A stretch of DNA of 17,262 nucleotides from Planctomycetales bacterium (GTDB taxonomy: Bacteria > Planctomycetota > Phycisphaerae > SM23-33): assembly GCA_030673005.1 (NCBI GenBank), contig DAOVFI010000015.1, forward strand, positions 1-17,262, read 5' to 3'. Numbering within the stretch: position 1 is the stretch's first letter; the number at the start of each line of letters is the position of its first letter. Below are positions 1 through 7,492 of the stretch, piece by piece. The notes beneath the pieces are model-generated. The model saw only the letters and a program-made list of their open reading frames with translations, did no database searches and had not been told where the DNA came from. Position numbers and translations under genes: made by a program.

Positions 1-649
1 GGCGCAGTGCATCGGCCTGCGCCGGCGGGATGCCCGCCGTCGAGAGTCCCTGCTCGTGAACGCCTCTTATGGACGCAGGCGACGTGTAGTAGCCCGACGA
101 GGAAAAGAAGGTGAACGGCGGGACGTCCCGGACCACCGGCGTCCGCGGGCCGACCCGGCTGAAGCGACCTATCGTCGTAAAATGATGCACGCCGACCATC
201 TCATCCAGCACCGCGCCGGTCTGGACGCGGATGTGACCGGCCAGCAGGACGGCAGGACCGATGTAAGTCTGATCGTCCACGTAACAGTCGTGGGCGATGT
301 GAGCGCCGACGTCCAGGACGTTGTCGTTGCCGATGCGGGTAAGGCTTCCGCCGGCCTCGGTCCCGACGTGGGCCGTAACTTTCGGACCGAGGCGGTTACG
401 ATCACCGATAACCAGATACGTAGGCCGACCCTGATATTTAAGGTCCTGCGGGACGGAACCGAGGACGCACCCGTCCTGGATAAGGTTATCGCCGCCGATT
501 CTCGTCCTGCCGGTAACGGTAACACGGCAGCCCAGTTCGGTCTCGGAGCCTATAACGACATCCGGGCCGATGACACAGCACGGTCCGATGCGAACGTCCG
601 GGGCAATCTCAGCCCCGTCGGCAATCTCTCGTATAACGGTCAGGTCCAT
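1..649 (-). CDS. lpxA: Acyl-ACP--UDP-N-acetylglucosamine O-acyltransferase (LpxA), 3' end outside window
   Basis: LpxA transfers an R-3-hydroxyacyl chain from ACP to the 3-OH of UDP-GlcNAc, the first step of lipid A synthesis, in the cytoplasm. The visible 216 residues, read from ATG at 649-647, form a left-handed beta-helix of hexapeptide repeats (IGPCCVIGPDVVIG and similar). LpxA signatures follow: QDLKY at about 69-72, a GTEAGG loop at 96-101, and GAHIAHDC, in which H120 matches the E. coli catalytic His125. The sequence RDVPPFTFFSSSGYYTSP starts at 174, where the helix gives way to the helical C-terminal part; the last roughly 40-50 residues are cut off. It is the last gene of the lpxD, lpxC-fabZ, lpxA-like run. 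A palindrome separates it from the paralogue upstream. No strong Shine-Dalgarno is seen before the ATG. The family is clear; the acyl-chain length and exact sugar substrate cannot be read from sequence. Confidence 0.9.
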   Translation of the reverse strand, partial: MDLTVIREIADGAEIAPDVRIGPCCVIGPDVVIGSETELGCRVTVTGRTRIGGDNLIQDGCVLGSVPQDLKYQGRPTYLVIGDRNRLGPKVTAHVGTEAGGSLTRIGNDNVLDVGAHIAHDCYVDDQTYIGPAVLLAGHIRVQTGAVLDEMVGVHHFTTIGRFSRVGPRTPVVRDVPPFTFFSSSGYYTSPASIRGVHEQGLSTAGIPPAQADALR

Positions 650-660
650 TGGTCGTTGTC

Positions 661-747
661 GTAGGGTGTGCAGGTTCTTTTTCCTGCACACCGCGATTGG
701 TATATAAGGTATTCGGTGTGCAGGGAACAGAACCTTCCACACCCTAC
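661..747. repeat. 87-bp imperfect palindrome between the two lpxA-like genes
   Basis: The arms 661-693 and 714-747 are reverse complements at about 30 of 34 positions and enclose a 20-nt AT-rich loop (694-713). The innermost 21-bp arms, 673-693 and 714-734, match at 19 positions. A smaller hairpin is nested inside the left arm (GGTGTGCAGG, 665-674, against CCTGCACACC, 683-692). The ends read TAGGGTGTG and CACACCCTA. In either strand of RNA this would fold into a long stem. It could be a miniature mobile palindrome, an attenuator, or an RNA-processing signal between the genes. It contains no coding sequence. Confidence 0.8.
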
Positions 748-757
748 CTGCTGCGAT

Positions 758-775
758 CTCTGCGTCTCTGCGGCC
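758..775. repeat. Solo copy of the CTCTGCG intergenic repeat
   Basis: CTCTGCGTCTCTGCGGCC lies just downstream of the stop of the upstream lpxA-like gene. It matches one arm of the inverted pair at 1619-1714 (core CTCTGCG..CTCTGCGG) and is followed by a run of T. A shorter related piece, CGCAGAGACACAAA, occurs at about 4187-4200. I recall similar sequences in many environmental genomes; copy number here needs a whole-genome search. Confidence 0.55.
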
Positions 776-784
776 TTTTTTTCT

Positions 785-1579
785 TTATTTGCCCGGCTGG
801 AGCTGCCTGCCGGTCTGTCCGGCTGCGCTGCGACGGAGCGAGGCTACCAGTTCGGCTACGTGTTCGTCGTCGAAGGCCTGCTCGACCGCGCTGAGCTGCT
901 CCGGATCAGGCAAAGGCGTCCTGCCGTTGAAGATCATGCGGAAGGCCTTCTTGAGAAAGTCGATTGTCTGCGGCGTAAATCCGCACCGGCGGAGGTTTTC
1001 CTTGTTAATATTGCGGACGCAGAATGGATAACCCTGCACGATCGCAAACGGCGGCGCGTCGCGGTCGATGCCGGAGTAGCCGGTGGTGAAGGTATAGGCC
1101 CCGACTGTTACGTATGGGGCGATGCTGGTGAAGCCGCTGGTTCGCACGTATTTTTCGATTCGGGCGTGATGCTCGATCCGGGTGAAGTTGGCGAATAAGC
1201 CCTCTCCGGCAAGGTCGGCGTCGTGCCCGACGTGGCAGCCGACCATCAGCATATTGTTGTCGCCGAGAATAGTTCCGGTCTTCTCGTCCAGGCCAGATTC
1301 GATGGTAACGTGTTCGCGGATAATGTTGTTTGCGCCGATGCGGCAGGGGCCGACGCCGGCTGCGTCCGACTTGGTCGGCGTGCAGCCGACGACGCACCCG
1401 GGAAAGAGCCGGCAGGACCGCCCGATCCGCGTCCTGCCAGTAATCGTTACGTTATTGGCAATGACGACGCCGGCGGCGACCACCACGTCGGGACCGATGA
1501 AACTGAACGGTCCGACCTCTACGTCGTCGGCCAGGCCGGCGGGATTGGAAACTATCGCTTTGGATGAAATTTTCGGCAT
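785..1579 (-). CDS. LpxA-family acyltransferase paralogue
   Basis: This 264-residue protein has the LpxA fold: hexapeptide repeats from about 10 to 170 (VGPFSFIGPDVVVAAG, IGANNIIREHVTI) and a helical C-terminal tail. VGCHVGHDADL carries H119 at the position of the E. coli catalytic His125, and APPFAIVQGYP at 175-185 is a normal LpxA end-of-helix motif. Unlike the next gene it lacks QDLKY and has a shorter insert-bearing loop (CTPTKSDAAGVGP). It lies directly after lpxC-fabZ, where lpxA usually sits in such clusters, so either copy could be the main UDP-GlcNAc acyltransferase. The other may act on a different sugar nucleotide or chain. I chose ATG at 1579; a TTG ten codons upstream is possible, but neither has a good ribosome-binding site. 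The C-terminal 30 residues are polar and probably disordered. Confidence 0.85.
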   Translation of the reverse strand: MPKISSKAIVSNPAGLADDVEVGPFSFIGPDVVVAAGVVIANNVTITGRTRIGRSCRLFPGCVVGCTPTKSDAAGVGPCRIGANNIIREHVTIESGLDEKTGTILGDNNMLMVGCHVGHDADLAGEGLFANFTRIEHHARIEKYVRTSGFTSIAPYVTVGAYTFTTGYSGIDRDAPPFAIVQGYPFCVRNINKENLRRCGFTPQTIDFLKKAFRMIFNGRTPLPDPEQLSAVEQAFDDEHVAELVASLRRSAAGQTGRQLQPGK

Positions 1580-1618
1580 AGTAATTCGAAGAATATTTCT
1601 TTCAGACAAAATGGGCCA

Positions 1619-1714
1619 CAGAGGCGCAGAGACCGCAGAGGATGAAAAGGATTAAAAATATTTTCATGTTTTTGTCTTTATTATTTTCTCTTCTCTGCGT
1701 TCTCTGCGCCTCTG
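1619..1714. repeat. CTCTGCG-type inverted repeat pair
   Basis: The arms 1619-1642 and 1691-1714 match as reverse complements at 22 of 24 positions (core CAGAGGCGCAGAGA). The 48-nt AT-rich loop between them includes ATTAAAAATATTTTCATG. It fills most of the 149-nt gap between lpxC-fabZ and the lpxA paralogue. It could form a long hairpin in the transcript. A solo arm is at 758-775. Confidence 0.8.
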
Positions 1715-1728
1715 CGGCTACAGTTTTC

Positions 1729-3042
1729 CTAAATAGGTTCTGCGTCCACGAGCATGAATTTTATCTCGGCCTCGGCTGCGAGGTTTCCGGCGACCATTGC
1801 CCGGCACCTGCAATGTCCGGTCCGGCTGCGGACGTGCAGGGCTTCGGCCTCTATCACGAGTTGATCGCCCGGTCGGACCGGTCGGCGCATCTTCGCGCGG
1901 TCCATGCTCAGCAGCACGGCGACCTTGCCGGTATGCTCGAGTCGCTGGCTCAGCAGGACGCCCGACATCTGCGCCATCGCCTCGAGAATCATCACGCCGG
2001 GCATTATCGGCTCGCCGGGATAATGGCCCTGGAAATAGGGTTCGTTTATCGAGACGTTTTTGACGCCGACGGCCCTGCGGTCGCCGTCCAGTTCGATGAC
2101 GCGGTCTATCATCAGGAACGGGTATCGGTGCGGCAGCAGGCGCATTATGCGGCGTATGTCCATGGACGGTTCGCGTAGCAGCGCCTTGGCCCGCTCGCGC
2201 GCCGCGGCCTGCTCGGCGAGTTTCCTGACCAACTGGTGATTGAGGCTGTGACCGCTCCTGTAGGCGACGATCCGTCCGCGAAGCGACCTGCCCAGCAGCG
2301 CCAGATCGCCCACCAGGTCGGCAATCTTGTGACGGACGTGCTCGTCGGCGAAACGCAACTCGTTATCGACGGGACCGTCGGGGCCCATGACAAGAAAATC
2401 CTTCGCCGTCAGGTGGCTTCCCCATCCGCGGGCCTGAAATTCCCTGGCCTCCTGTTCGAGCAGGAACGACCGGGCCGGGGCGATCTGCGAGGAGAAATCG
2501 TCCGCGTAAAGCCTGAAGGCCAGGACTTGCCGGCCGACGCTCTTACTGATAAGGCTGTAGTCCAGGTCGAAAAGGATGTCCAGGAAATCGCCCTCTCCGG
2601 GCAGGGCGGCGATCATCGCCTCGCCCTGCGAGACGGCGATCGGGGTATCTATGACGAAGATTTTCTTTTCCGCTTCCTGCTGCTCGATGCCGGCGGCCGA
2701 CAGGGCGTCTGTAAAAGGTCCCGAAGAACCGTCGAGGCCGGGGGCTTCTTCGGCGTCCAGTTCGATGACGACGTTATCGATACCCAGCCCGTTAATCGCC
2801 GCCAGCACGTGCTCGATCGTGTTTATCGAGATTGTCCCGTCGCGTATGGAAGTACGCCGATCCTGCTGTGGTGAAAGGTTCGCCGCCGTAGCGCTGATCC
2901 GCGCGGGGTTCGGCAGGTCGGTCCGCACGAACACGATGCCGGTATTCGCCTCGGACGGGCGAAACTTCATCCGGGCCTCGATGCTGCTGAACAGTCCCGG
3001 ACCGGCGACTTCGGCTTCGGCTTTAATGGTTTGCTGATTCAA
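1729..3042 (-). CDS. lpxC-fabZ: Bifunctional UDP-3-O-acyl-GlcNAc deacetylase / 3-hydroxyacyl-ACP dehydratase (LpxC-FabZ fusion)
   Basis: LpxC removes the acetyl group of UDP-3-O-acyl-GlcNAc, the committed zinc-dependent step of lipid A synthesis. FabZ dehydrates 3-hydroxyacyl-ACP in fatty-acid synthesis and competes for the same acyl pool. The 437-residue protein has LpxC at about 1-290: TIEHVLAAINGLGIDN (E77, H78), HKIAD (H238, D242) and GHSLNHQ (H265), matching E. coli E78, H79, H238, D242 and H265. FabZ occupies about 294-437, with PHRYPFLMID (H305) and MILEAMAQ (E354) as its catalytic pair. I chose TTG at 3042 because it precedes the LpxC core, has AAGAGG about 9 nt upstream, and gives nearly E. 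coli numbering. No ATG fits between it and the core. The start overlaps the end of lpxD by 20 nt, suggesting translational coupling. Such fusions are known in Bacteroidetes and planctomycetes. Confidence 0.93.
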   Translation of the reverse strand: MNQQTIKAEAEVAGPGLFSSIEARMKFRPSEANTGIVFVRTDLPNPARISATAANLSPQQDRRTSIRDGTISINTIEHVLAAINGLGIDNVVIELDAEEAPGLDGSSGPFTDALSAAGIEQQEAEKKIFVIDTPIAVSQGEAMIAALPGEGDFLDILFDLDYSLISKSVGRQVLAFRLYADDFSSQIAPARSFLLEQEAREFQARGWGSHLTAKDFLVMGPDGPVDNELRFADEHVRHKIADLVGDLALLGRSLRGRIVAYRSGHSLNHQLVRKLAEQAAARERAKALLREPSMDIRRIMRLLPHRYPFLMIDRVIELDGDRRAVGVKNVSINEPYFQGHYPGEPIMPGVMILEAMAQMSGVLLSQRLEHTGKVAVLLSMDRAKMRRPVRPGDQLVIEAEALHVRSRTGHCRCRAMVAGNLAAEAEIKFMLVDAEPI

Positions 3043-4081
3043 GTTCCGCGAGCCTCTTTTCCAGTTGCCGCACTTTTTTCCGCAGTTCCGGCAGTTCGGC
3101 GGTGATTTTCCAGACCCGCAGTTGTCTTGTGGCCTGAAGGGCCGGATAACCAATTACCTCCGCGCCGTCCGGAACGTCCCGGATCACGCCCGTCTGGGCC
3201 GCCGCCCTCACGCCCGTCCCGAGCGTGATATTATCGCTGACGCCCGCTCGCCCACCGAGCGCGACGTAGTCTTTCAGCACGCTGCTGCCGGCGATTCCAA
3301 CCTGCCCGGCCAGGAGGCAACCGCGCCCGATCCGAACGTTGTGGGCGATCTGGACGAGGTTGTCTATCTTCGTCCCGTCGCCGATGCGGGTAGCGTCGAA
3401 CTTGGCGCGGTCCACGCAGGCGCACGCCCCGATGTCAACTTCGTCGCCGATCTCGACTGTGCCTATGTGCGTTATCCTGTTGTGCCTGCCGTCGGCGAAG
3501 TAGTATCCGAAACCGCTTGACCCGATTACCGCGCCGGGGCCGATCCGGCAGTTTCTGCCTATCCGGCAGCGGTCGAGAACGACCGTTCCGGGATATAGAA
3601 CGGTTTTTTCGCCTATTGTAACGTCGGCGCCGACGGTAACGTTGGCGCACAATACGACGCCCGGTCCCAGTCCGGACCCGCCGCCGACGACGACGCAGGG
3701 TCCGACGGCGACGCCTTCGGCCAGGTCGGCGTCTTCAGCCACTACTGCCGATGGATGCACGCCGGCGGCCGGCAGGATTTTTTCGGGCGCCGAAAGCATC
3801 TCCAATACCGCGGCGACGGCCGCCATTACGTCGTCCACGCAGATAAGAGACAGCGCAGCGGGCATATCCCGCCGGGGCGGGTGGTCGCGCCCGACAATGG
3901 CGGCGCCGGCCCCGGTCGCGGACAGGTCGCCGGCGCGGCGGGCGTCGGTCAAAAACGTTACGTCGCCCGGGCCGGCCGATTCCAGCGAGGCTATACCGGT
4001 GATGACGACCTCGCCGTCGCCGACGACCTGACCGCCAAGACGCCCCGCCAGTTGACTGACTGTAAGGTTTTTATCAACCAT
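3023..4081 (-). CDS. lpxD: UDP-3-O-acylglucosamine N-acyltransferase (LpxD)
   Basis: LpxD adds the second hydroxyacyl chain, N-linked, to UDP-3-O-acyl-GlcN in lipid A synthesis. The 352-residue protein has the usual three parts. The N-terminal uridine-binding domain (about 1-105) starts LTVSQLAGRLGGQVVGDG and includes GPGDVTFL. A hexapeptide beta-helix (about 107-315) follows, with SSGFGYYFADGRHNRITHIG at 188-207 and KIDNLVQIAHNV at 238-249, where H247 matches E. coli His239. A C-terminal amphipathic helix (about 325-350, rich in Lys, Arg, Glu and Leu) probably forms a coiled coil. Length and layout are normal. The ATG at 4081 has a weak GGGTCAGGG just upstream, and a possible promoter sits immediately before it. 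The end overlaps the lpxC start by 20 nt. The last visible gap before it, toward ompH, holds GTGGCACAGGTT palindromes. Confidence 0.96.
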   Translation of the reverse strand: MVDKNLTVSQLAGRLGGQVVGDGEVVITGIASLESAGPGDVTFLTDARRAGDLSATGAGAAIVGRDHPPRRDMPAALSLICVDDVMAAVAAVLEMLSAPEKILPAAGVHPSAVVAEDADLAEGVAVGPCVVVGGGSGLGPGVVLCANVTVGADVTIGEKTVLYPGTVVLDRCRIGRNCRIGPGAVIGSSGFGYYFADGRHNRITHIGTVEIGDEVDIGACACVDRAKFDATRIGDGTKIDNLVQIAHNVRIGRGCLLAGQVGIAGSSVLKDYVALGGRAGVSDNITLGTGVRAAAQTGVIRDVPDGAEVIGYPALQATRQLRVWKITAELPELRKKVRQLEKRLAELESANH

Positions 4082-4093
4082 CCCTGACCCGTC

Positions 4094-4122
4094 ATCATAT
4101 CCTCAGCGGACAGACTCTACAA
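4094..4122 (-). promoter_or_regulatory. Possible sigma-70-type promoter before lpxD
   Basis: On the minus strand TTGTAG (4122-4117) is followed by a 17-nt spacer and TATGAT (4099-4094). The -10 is good and the -35 is moderate. It would start transcription within about 5-8 nt of the lpxD ATG, giving an almost leaderless mRNA, so it may be fortuitous. Confidence 0.3.
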
Positions 4123-4154
4123 GACTTGAACACATGAAGGACGCTCGAAGGTAT

Positions 4155-4248
4155 GGTGGCACAGGTTTTTAACCTGTGTGTTTTTTCGCAGAGACACAAA
4201 TCGAAAACCTTGTAACCGTTAGAGACACAGGTTGTGATCCTGCGCCGC
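4155..4248. repeat. GTGGCACAGGTT palindrome plus a degenerate second copy
   Basis: In GGTGGCACAGGTTTTTAACC, starting at 4155, CACAGGTT (4160-4167) pairs with AACCTGTG (4171-4178) around a 3-nt loop; a T-run follows on the plus strand. A weaker copy, CACAGGTT (4226-4233) against ATCCTGCG (4237-4244), lies 46 nt further on. Both sit in the ompH-lpxD gap. The same palindrome recurs at 9925-10024 and 11823-11850. In the direction of transcription of the genes here the T-run becomes an A-run, so it does not look like a terminator for ompH. Confidence 0.75.
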
Positions 4249-4254
4249 CGATTG

Positions 4255-4875
4255 CTATTTCGGGCGATTTATATACTTGCCATTAATCCGCTTGAGCACC
4301 ATGTCGGTCAGGTCGATAGCGGGATTGCAATACAGGCATTTGCGCTGGGCGATCTTGTTGAGCAGTTCCGAGGTGGACTGGCTGGCGATCTCCACACTCT
4401 CGCGATACAACACCAGGTCGCAATTTCGCTGCTTTGCCACCACGGCGACGGCGGCGAGGATTTCTCTGTACATCTCCTCGGTAAGCAGGCGATGCCAGCG
4501 GAGGACCGCGTTTTTCCTGATTTTTATCGCAATCGCCTGCTCAACCGATTGCTTTTCGAATTCGACTATTTTCGCCTCGTACTCCTTCGAGCCGGGCCGA
4601 AGGGCGTCCAGCATCTTGCCGATCCGGCGGATTTTCTGCTTGCCCTGCTCTTCCTCGTCTGCGATGGCCTTGCGCTTCTTTACGAACAGGTCGTTGAGAT
4701 CCTTTACCCGTTGATACTTGTTGAATACTGTCGCAATATCGCAAACGGCCACGCGCGTCGCCGGGACCGGACGCGCCGCCGGAGCGGCGGCGGGCTGGGC
4801 CGAACTCCGACCCAGAAACGCCGCAACAGCCAACACCGGAATCACCAAAACCAATAACATCCTGAAGGATTTCAT
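4255..4875 (-). CDS. OmpH/Skp-family periplasmic chaperone
   Basis: OmpH/Skp proteins trimerise in the periplasm and hold unfolded outer-membrane proteins on their way to BamA. The 206-residue product has a signal peptide (MKSFRMLLVLVIPVLAVAAF, cleavage probably near RSSAQP, about residue 26) and a low-complexity Ala/Pro linker. TRVAVCDIATVFNKYQRVKD then gives the typical start of the mature OmpH domain. A long charged helical stretch (about 65-140, KKRKAIADEEEQGKQKI) matches the coiled-coil tentacles. A short beta element, CDLVLYRESVEIASQ, and a C-terminal segment with a CLYC pair follow; the cysteines are not usual for the family. The start at 4875 was chosen for AAGGAGA 8 nt upstream and the signal peptide; an upstream in-frame ATG at 4974 would add a repeat-derived tail. 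It lies between bamA and lpxD, the usual place for skp. Confidence 0.88.
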   Translation of the reverse strand: MKSFRMLLVLVIPVLAVAAFLGRSSAQPAAAPAARPVPATRVAVCDIATVFNKYQRVKDLNDLFVKKRKAIADEEEQGKQKIRRIGKMLDALRPGSKEYEAKIVEFEKQSVEQAIAIKIRKNAVLRWHRLLTEEMYREILAAVAVVAKQRNCDLVLYRESVEIASQSTSELLNKIAQRKCLYCNPAIDLTDMVLKRINGKYINRPK

Positions 4876-4957
4876 CTTCGTGTTCTCCTTTACAATGCGA
4901 AATTGCCGAGACTCCGCTTCACTTCGTCCCGGCCTACAGGCCTTCGGGTTCTCCTTT
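4876..4957 (-). repeat. Duplicated ribosome-binding segment flanking two hairpins, before ompH
   Basis: On the minus strand AAAGGAGAACACGAAG (4891-4876) contains the ompH ribosome-binding site. A copy, AAAGGAGAACCCGAAG, lies at 4957-4942 with 15 of 16 bases identical. Between them are an 8-bp stem with one G-U pair (4905-4912 with 4926-4933, 13-nt loop) and a short stem GGCCT/AGGCC (4931-4942). The arrangement suggests insertion of a small hairpin element that duplicated 16 bp of target, or tandem duplication. Confidence 0.6.
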
Positions 4958-4970
4958 GCCTGCGACATTA

Positions 4971-7274
4971 TCAAAAAACCCAGCCGATGCTGAAGCTGAT
5001 CAGTTGGGTATCGTCTTTGTCGGTTTTGTTTAATGGGAATCCGAAGTCGAGGCTCATCGGCACGCGTCCGAAGAACGGCATTTGCAGCCTCAGGCCGAAG
5101 CCCGCCGAGACGCGATAGTTATTTATTTCAATATTTCTTTCAACCGTTCCACTGTCGAGGAAGACGACGCCGCGAAGGTTTTTGCCGATAATTGGGAAGG
5201 TGTATTCACCACCGACGAATACTTTAAAATCACCGCCTATGGGATCGTCGTCTATTCCCTGCCTGGGGCTGATACCGCGGAATTGGAATCCGCGGACCGA
5301 TCCCAGCCCGCCGCCGTAGAATCGTTCGAAGACGGGCGCGTCGCCGAAGATGGCCCCGGCTGCGGCGCGTCCGGCGAGGATGTGCTTACGTTCGGTCGCG
5401 TCGGTATAGACAGTGTGATAGATGCGGTATTCGGTATTGGCCCGGCCGAAGTTGAAATCGCCCATAACCTGCTCGTAACTGAATCTGATACGGTCTCCCT
5501 TCGACGGCAGCCACCGGCTGTTGGTCCTGTCGCGGATCAGCGTGCCTTTTACGCCCATCAGCGCCGTGGTTCCCTTCACGTCACGGACGTCTTTCGGCGC
5601 GTCGTCGTCGAGGTCGTCAACCTGCACGCCTTCGATGCGTCCGGCCACTTCGCCGTACCAGCGGTTCTTGAAACGGCGTCCCAGGCTGACGATACCGCCG
5701 TAGCGCGTCTCGTCGTACGATTCCCGTCCGGTGGTGAATGCAAAGGCGCGGGTCCCGAGTGTATAAGGTTTGTCGAACAGATAAGGTTCACGCCAGTCGA
5801 TACTGAACCGCATAAACTCGAGTCCCGGCTCGGCGCTGAGGCGGAGTATCTGCCCGGCGCCGCGGAAGGCCCGCTTTCGCCGCACATCGTCCCATGACTT
5901 CGGCCAGGCGAATATGTCGAAGTTCTTTTCGGTCAGCGCAATGCTGCCGAACGGTCCGACGTTGCTGGACAGTCCCGCCCCGATCATAAACCGTCCTGTG
6001 TCGGTCTCGGTTACCTCCACCAGTGCGTTTCGGACGCCGGGTTCGTCGCCGTAGGGGGTAATGGTAACCTTTTCCATTTCGAACAGATCGGTTTCGAGCA
6101 GCCGCCTGCGCGACTCATCGGCTGCGACCGTGTTGTATAACTGCCCCGGCTCCAGGCGCAACTGCCGCCGGATGACGTTCATCTTGGTCACGTCGTTTCC
6201 GCGGATGTCGATCCGCCCGACGCGGAACTGGCGCCCTTCGGCAACGGTATAGACAAGGTCCACTTCTCCGGGTTTGTCGGTGTATCGGGTCTTGGCCGTA
6301 ACGGCAATCTCGATGTAGCCGATCTCGCCGTAGGAATTGCGGATGCTTATCAGGTCGCGGTGCGCCGACAGGCCGTCGTAGAACGCTCCGGCAACGAGTT
6401 TCAGGTCCTTGCGGATCTCGTCTGCGGCGAAGACCCTGACGCCATGGAAAACCGTTTTGCGGATGCGGTATCGCGGACCTTCTTCTATCCCGAAGATTAA
6501 TACGACCTTTTTTTTGTCGGCGGAAAACTGCTTTTCGCAGCCGACCTTTGCATCGAGGAAACCTTCGGACCGGTAGAAATGCCGCAGGTCCACGACGTCG
6601 TTCTCGACGGTCTCTGTCTCCAGCACCCCGGTTATGAAAGGCCAGAACCTTTTCCTGCTGCTGATTACGCCTTTGAGCCGACGTGCGCCGAAGGCCGAAT
6701 TGCCCGCGAAGCGAATTTTCCGGATATAGGTCTTCGAACCTTCGGTTATTGTGTACACGACTTCCCGGCTGCCCTGGGGAGGGGGTGTAACTTTAACGTG
6801 GTGATAACCAGCGGAGCGGTACTTGCCCTCGATGGCCTCTGCGCCGCGGATGATCTGATAGCGGTCAACGGGGTCGCCCTGGCCGAACGGGAGCAACCCG
6901 GCCAAACTGCTGTCCTTGAAGACTTTGTTGTTCCTGAATTGCACCGTCTCGATGAGCGGGCGTTCGGTAACGGTGAAGGTTACGATGACGCCCTTGTCGG
7001 TCTGGGTTTTTGTGGCGACGACGTTGTCGAATCGGCGGGTTTTCAGCAGTCGTTGTTCGTCATCGCGGACGACTTTTTCGCTGTAAGGTTGTCCGGATCG
7101 GGTCTTGACGTCGGACAGGACGGCCGAATCGCTGAGAATTTTATTGCCTTCGACGCGAACCTCGATAACCGTATTCGACGGACCGGCTCCGGCCGCCTGA
7201 GCGAAGACCGCCGCAGGCAGCACCACGCCGGTCAACGCCGCCGTTATGATCACCGTTCGGTAGATAAGATTCAC
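4971..7274 (-). CDS. bamA: Outer membrane protein assembly factor BamA
   Basis: BamA is the core of the machine that folds beta-barrel proteins into the outer membrane. The 767-residue product starts with a signal peptide (RTVIITAALTGVVLPAAVFA) and continues with five POTRA domains to about residue 410. POTRA starts can be seen at TVIEVRVEGNKIL, IETVQFRNNKVF, IRKIRFAGNSAF, IRKTVFHGVRVF and VGRIDIRGNDVT. The barrel runs from about 412 to the C-terminal phenylalanine, the normal beta-signal end (ISFSIGWVF). GLGSVRGFQFRG carries the lid-loop VRGF motif at about 660-663. I chose GTG at 7274 because GGGAG lies 7 nt upstream and it begins the signal peptide cleanly. The ATG at 7373 would add 33 residues that include a good promoter. 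It is downstream of dnaB and upstream of ompH. Length is close to the usual 750-850. Confidence 0.95.
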   Translation of the reverse strand: MNLIYRTVIITAALTGVVLPAAVFAQAAGAGPSNTVIEVRVEGNKILSDSAVLSDVKTRSGQPYSEKVVRDDEQRLLKTRRFDNVVATKTQTDKGVIVTFTVTERPLIETVQFRNNKVFKDSSLAGLLPFGQGDPVDRYQIIRGAEAIEGKYRSAGYHHVKVTPPPQGSREVVYTITEGSKTYIRKIRFAGNSAFGARRLKGVISSRKRFWPFITGVLETETVENDVVDLRHFYRSEGFLDAKVGCEKQFSADKKKVVLIFGIEEGPRYRIRKTVFHGVRVFAADEIRKDLKLVAGAFYDGLSAHRDLISIRNSYGEIGYIEIAVTAKTRYTDKPGEVDLVYTVAEGRQFRVGRIDIRGNDVTKMNVIRRQLRLEPGQLYNTVAADESRRRLLETDLFEMEKVTITPYGDEPGVRNALVEVTETDTGRFMIGAGLSSNVGPFGSIALTEKNFDIFAWPKSWDDVRRKRAFRGAGQILRLSAEPGLEFMRFSIDWREPYLFDKPYTLGTRAFAFTTGRESYDETRYGGIVSLGRRFKNRWYGEVAGRIEGVQVDDLDDDAPKDVRDVKGTTALMGVKGTLIRDRTNSRWLPSKGDRIRFSYEQVMGDFNFGRANTEYRIYHTVYTDATERKHILAGRAAAGAIFGDAPVFERFYGGGLGSVRGFQFRGISPRQGIDDDPIGGDFKVFVGGEYTFPIIGKNLRGVVFLDSGTVERNIEINNYRVSAGFGLRLQMPFFGRVPMSLDFGFPLNKTDKDDTQLISFSIGWVF

Positions 7275-7329
7275 AGGGCTTCTCCCGTCAGAATTCCTGT
7301 ATAGATTGTCCAGGACGATATTGTGAGAA

Positions 7330-7357
7330 ATGATACCCGTAGCGGGGATGATGTCAA
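7330..7357 (-). promoter_or_regulatory. Sigma-70-type promoter for bamA
   Basis: On the minus strand TTGACA (7357-7352) and TATCAT (7335-7330) are separated by 16 nt. The -35 is a perfect consensus and the -10 matches at five of six. Transcription would begin near 7323, about 49 nt before the GTG start of bamA. This gives the envelope genes a promoter separate from the dnaB cluster. Confidence 0.55.
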
Positions 7358-7492
7358 AGATTTTTAGCGGCACGGGTTTGTAAAGGTGAGCGACCTGATT
7401 TTCTGGTTGTGTATGGCAACATGGTTTTTGAGGAGTTTAGACCTGTTTTGTGCCCATTTCGGATTGCGGATTTCCATGTGCGTACGATTGCC

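Noticed and set aside
56..664. 202-codon plus-strand open frame
   Set aside because: It is antisense to lpxA, whose hexapeptide repeats and catalytic histidine are clear on the minus strand.
664..692. Simple Rho-independent terminator after the lpxA paralogue
   Set aside because: The hairpin is part of a larger palindrome, and the T-tract lies in its loop, not after the stem, so it is described as a repeat.
5082..5897. 271-codon plus-strand open frame
   Set aside because: It is antisense to the BamA barrel and has no domain of its own; long shadow frames are common in GC-rich DNA.
6579..7304. 241-codon plus-strand open frame
   Set aside because: Antisense to the BamA POTRA region, with no recognisable family features.
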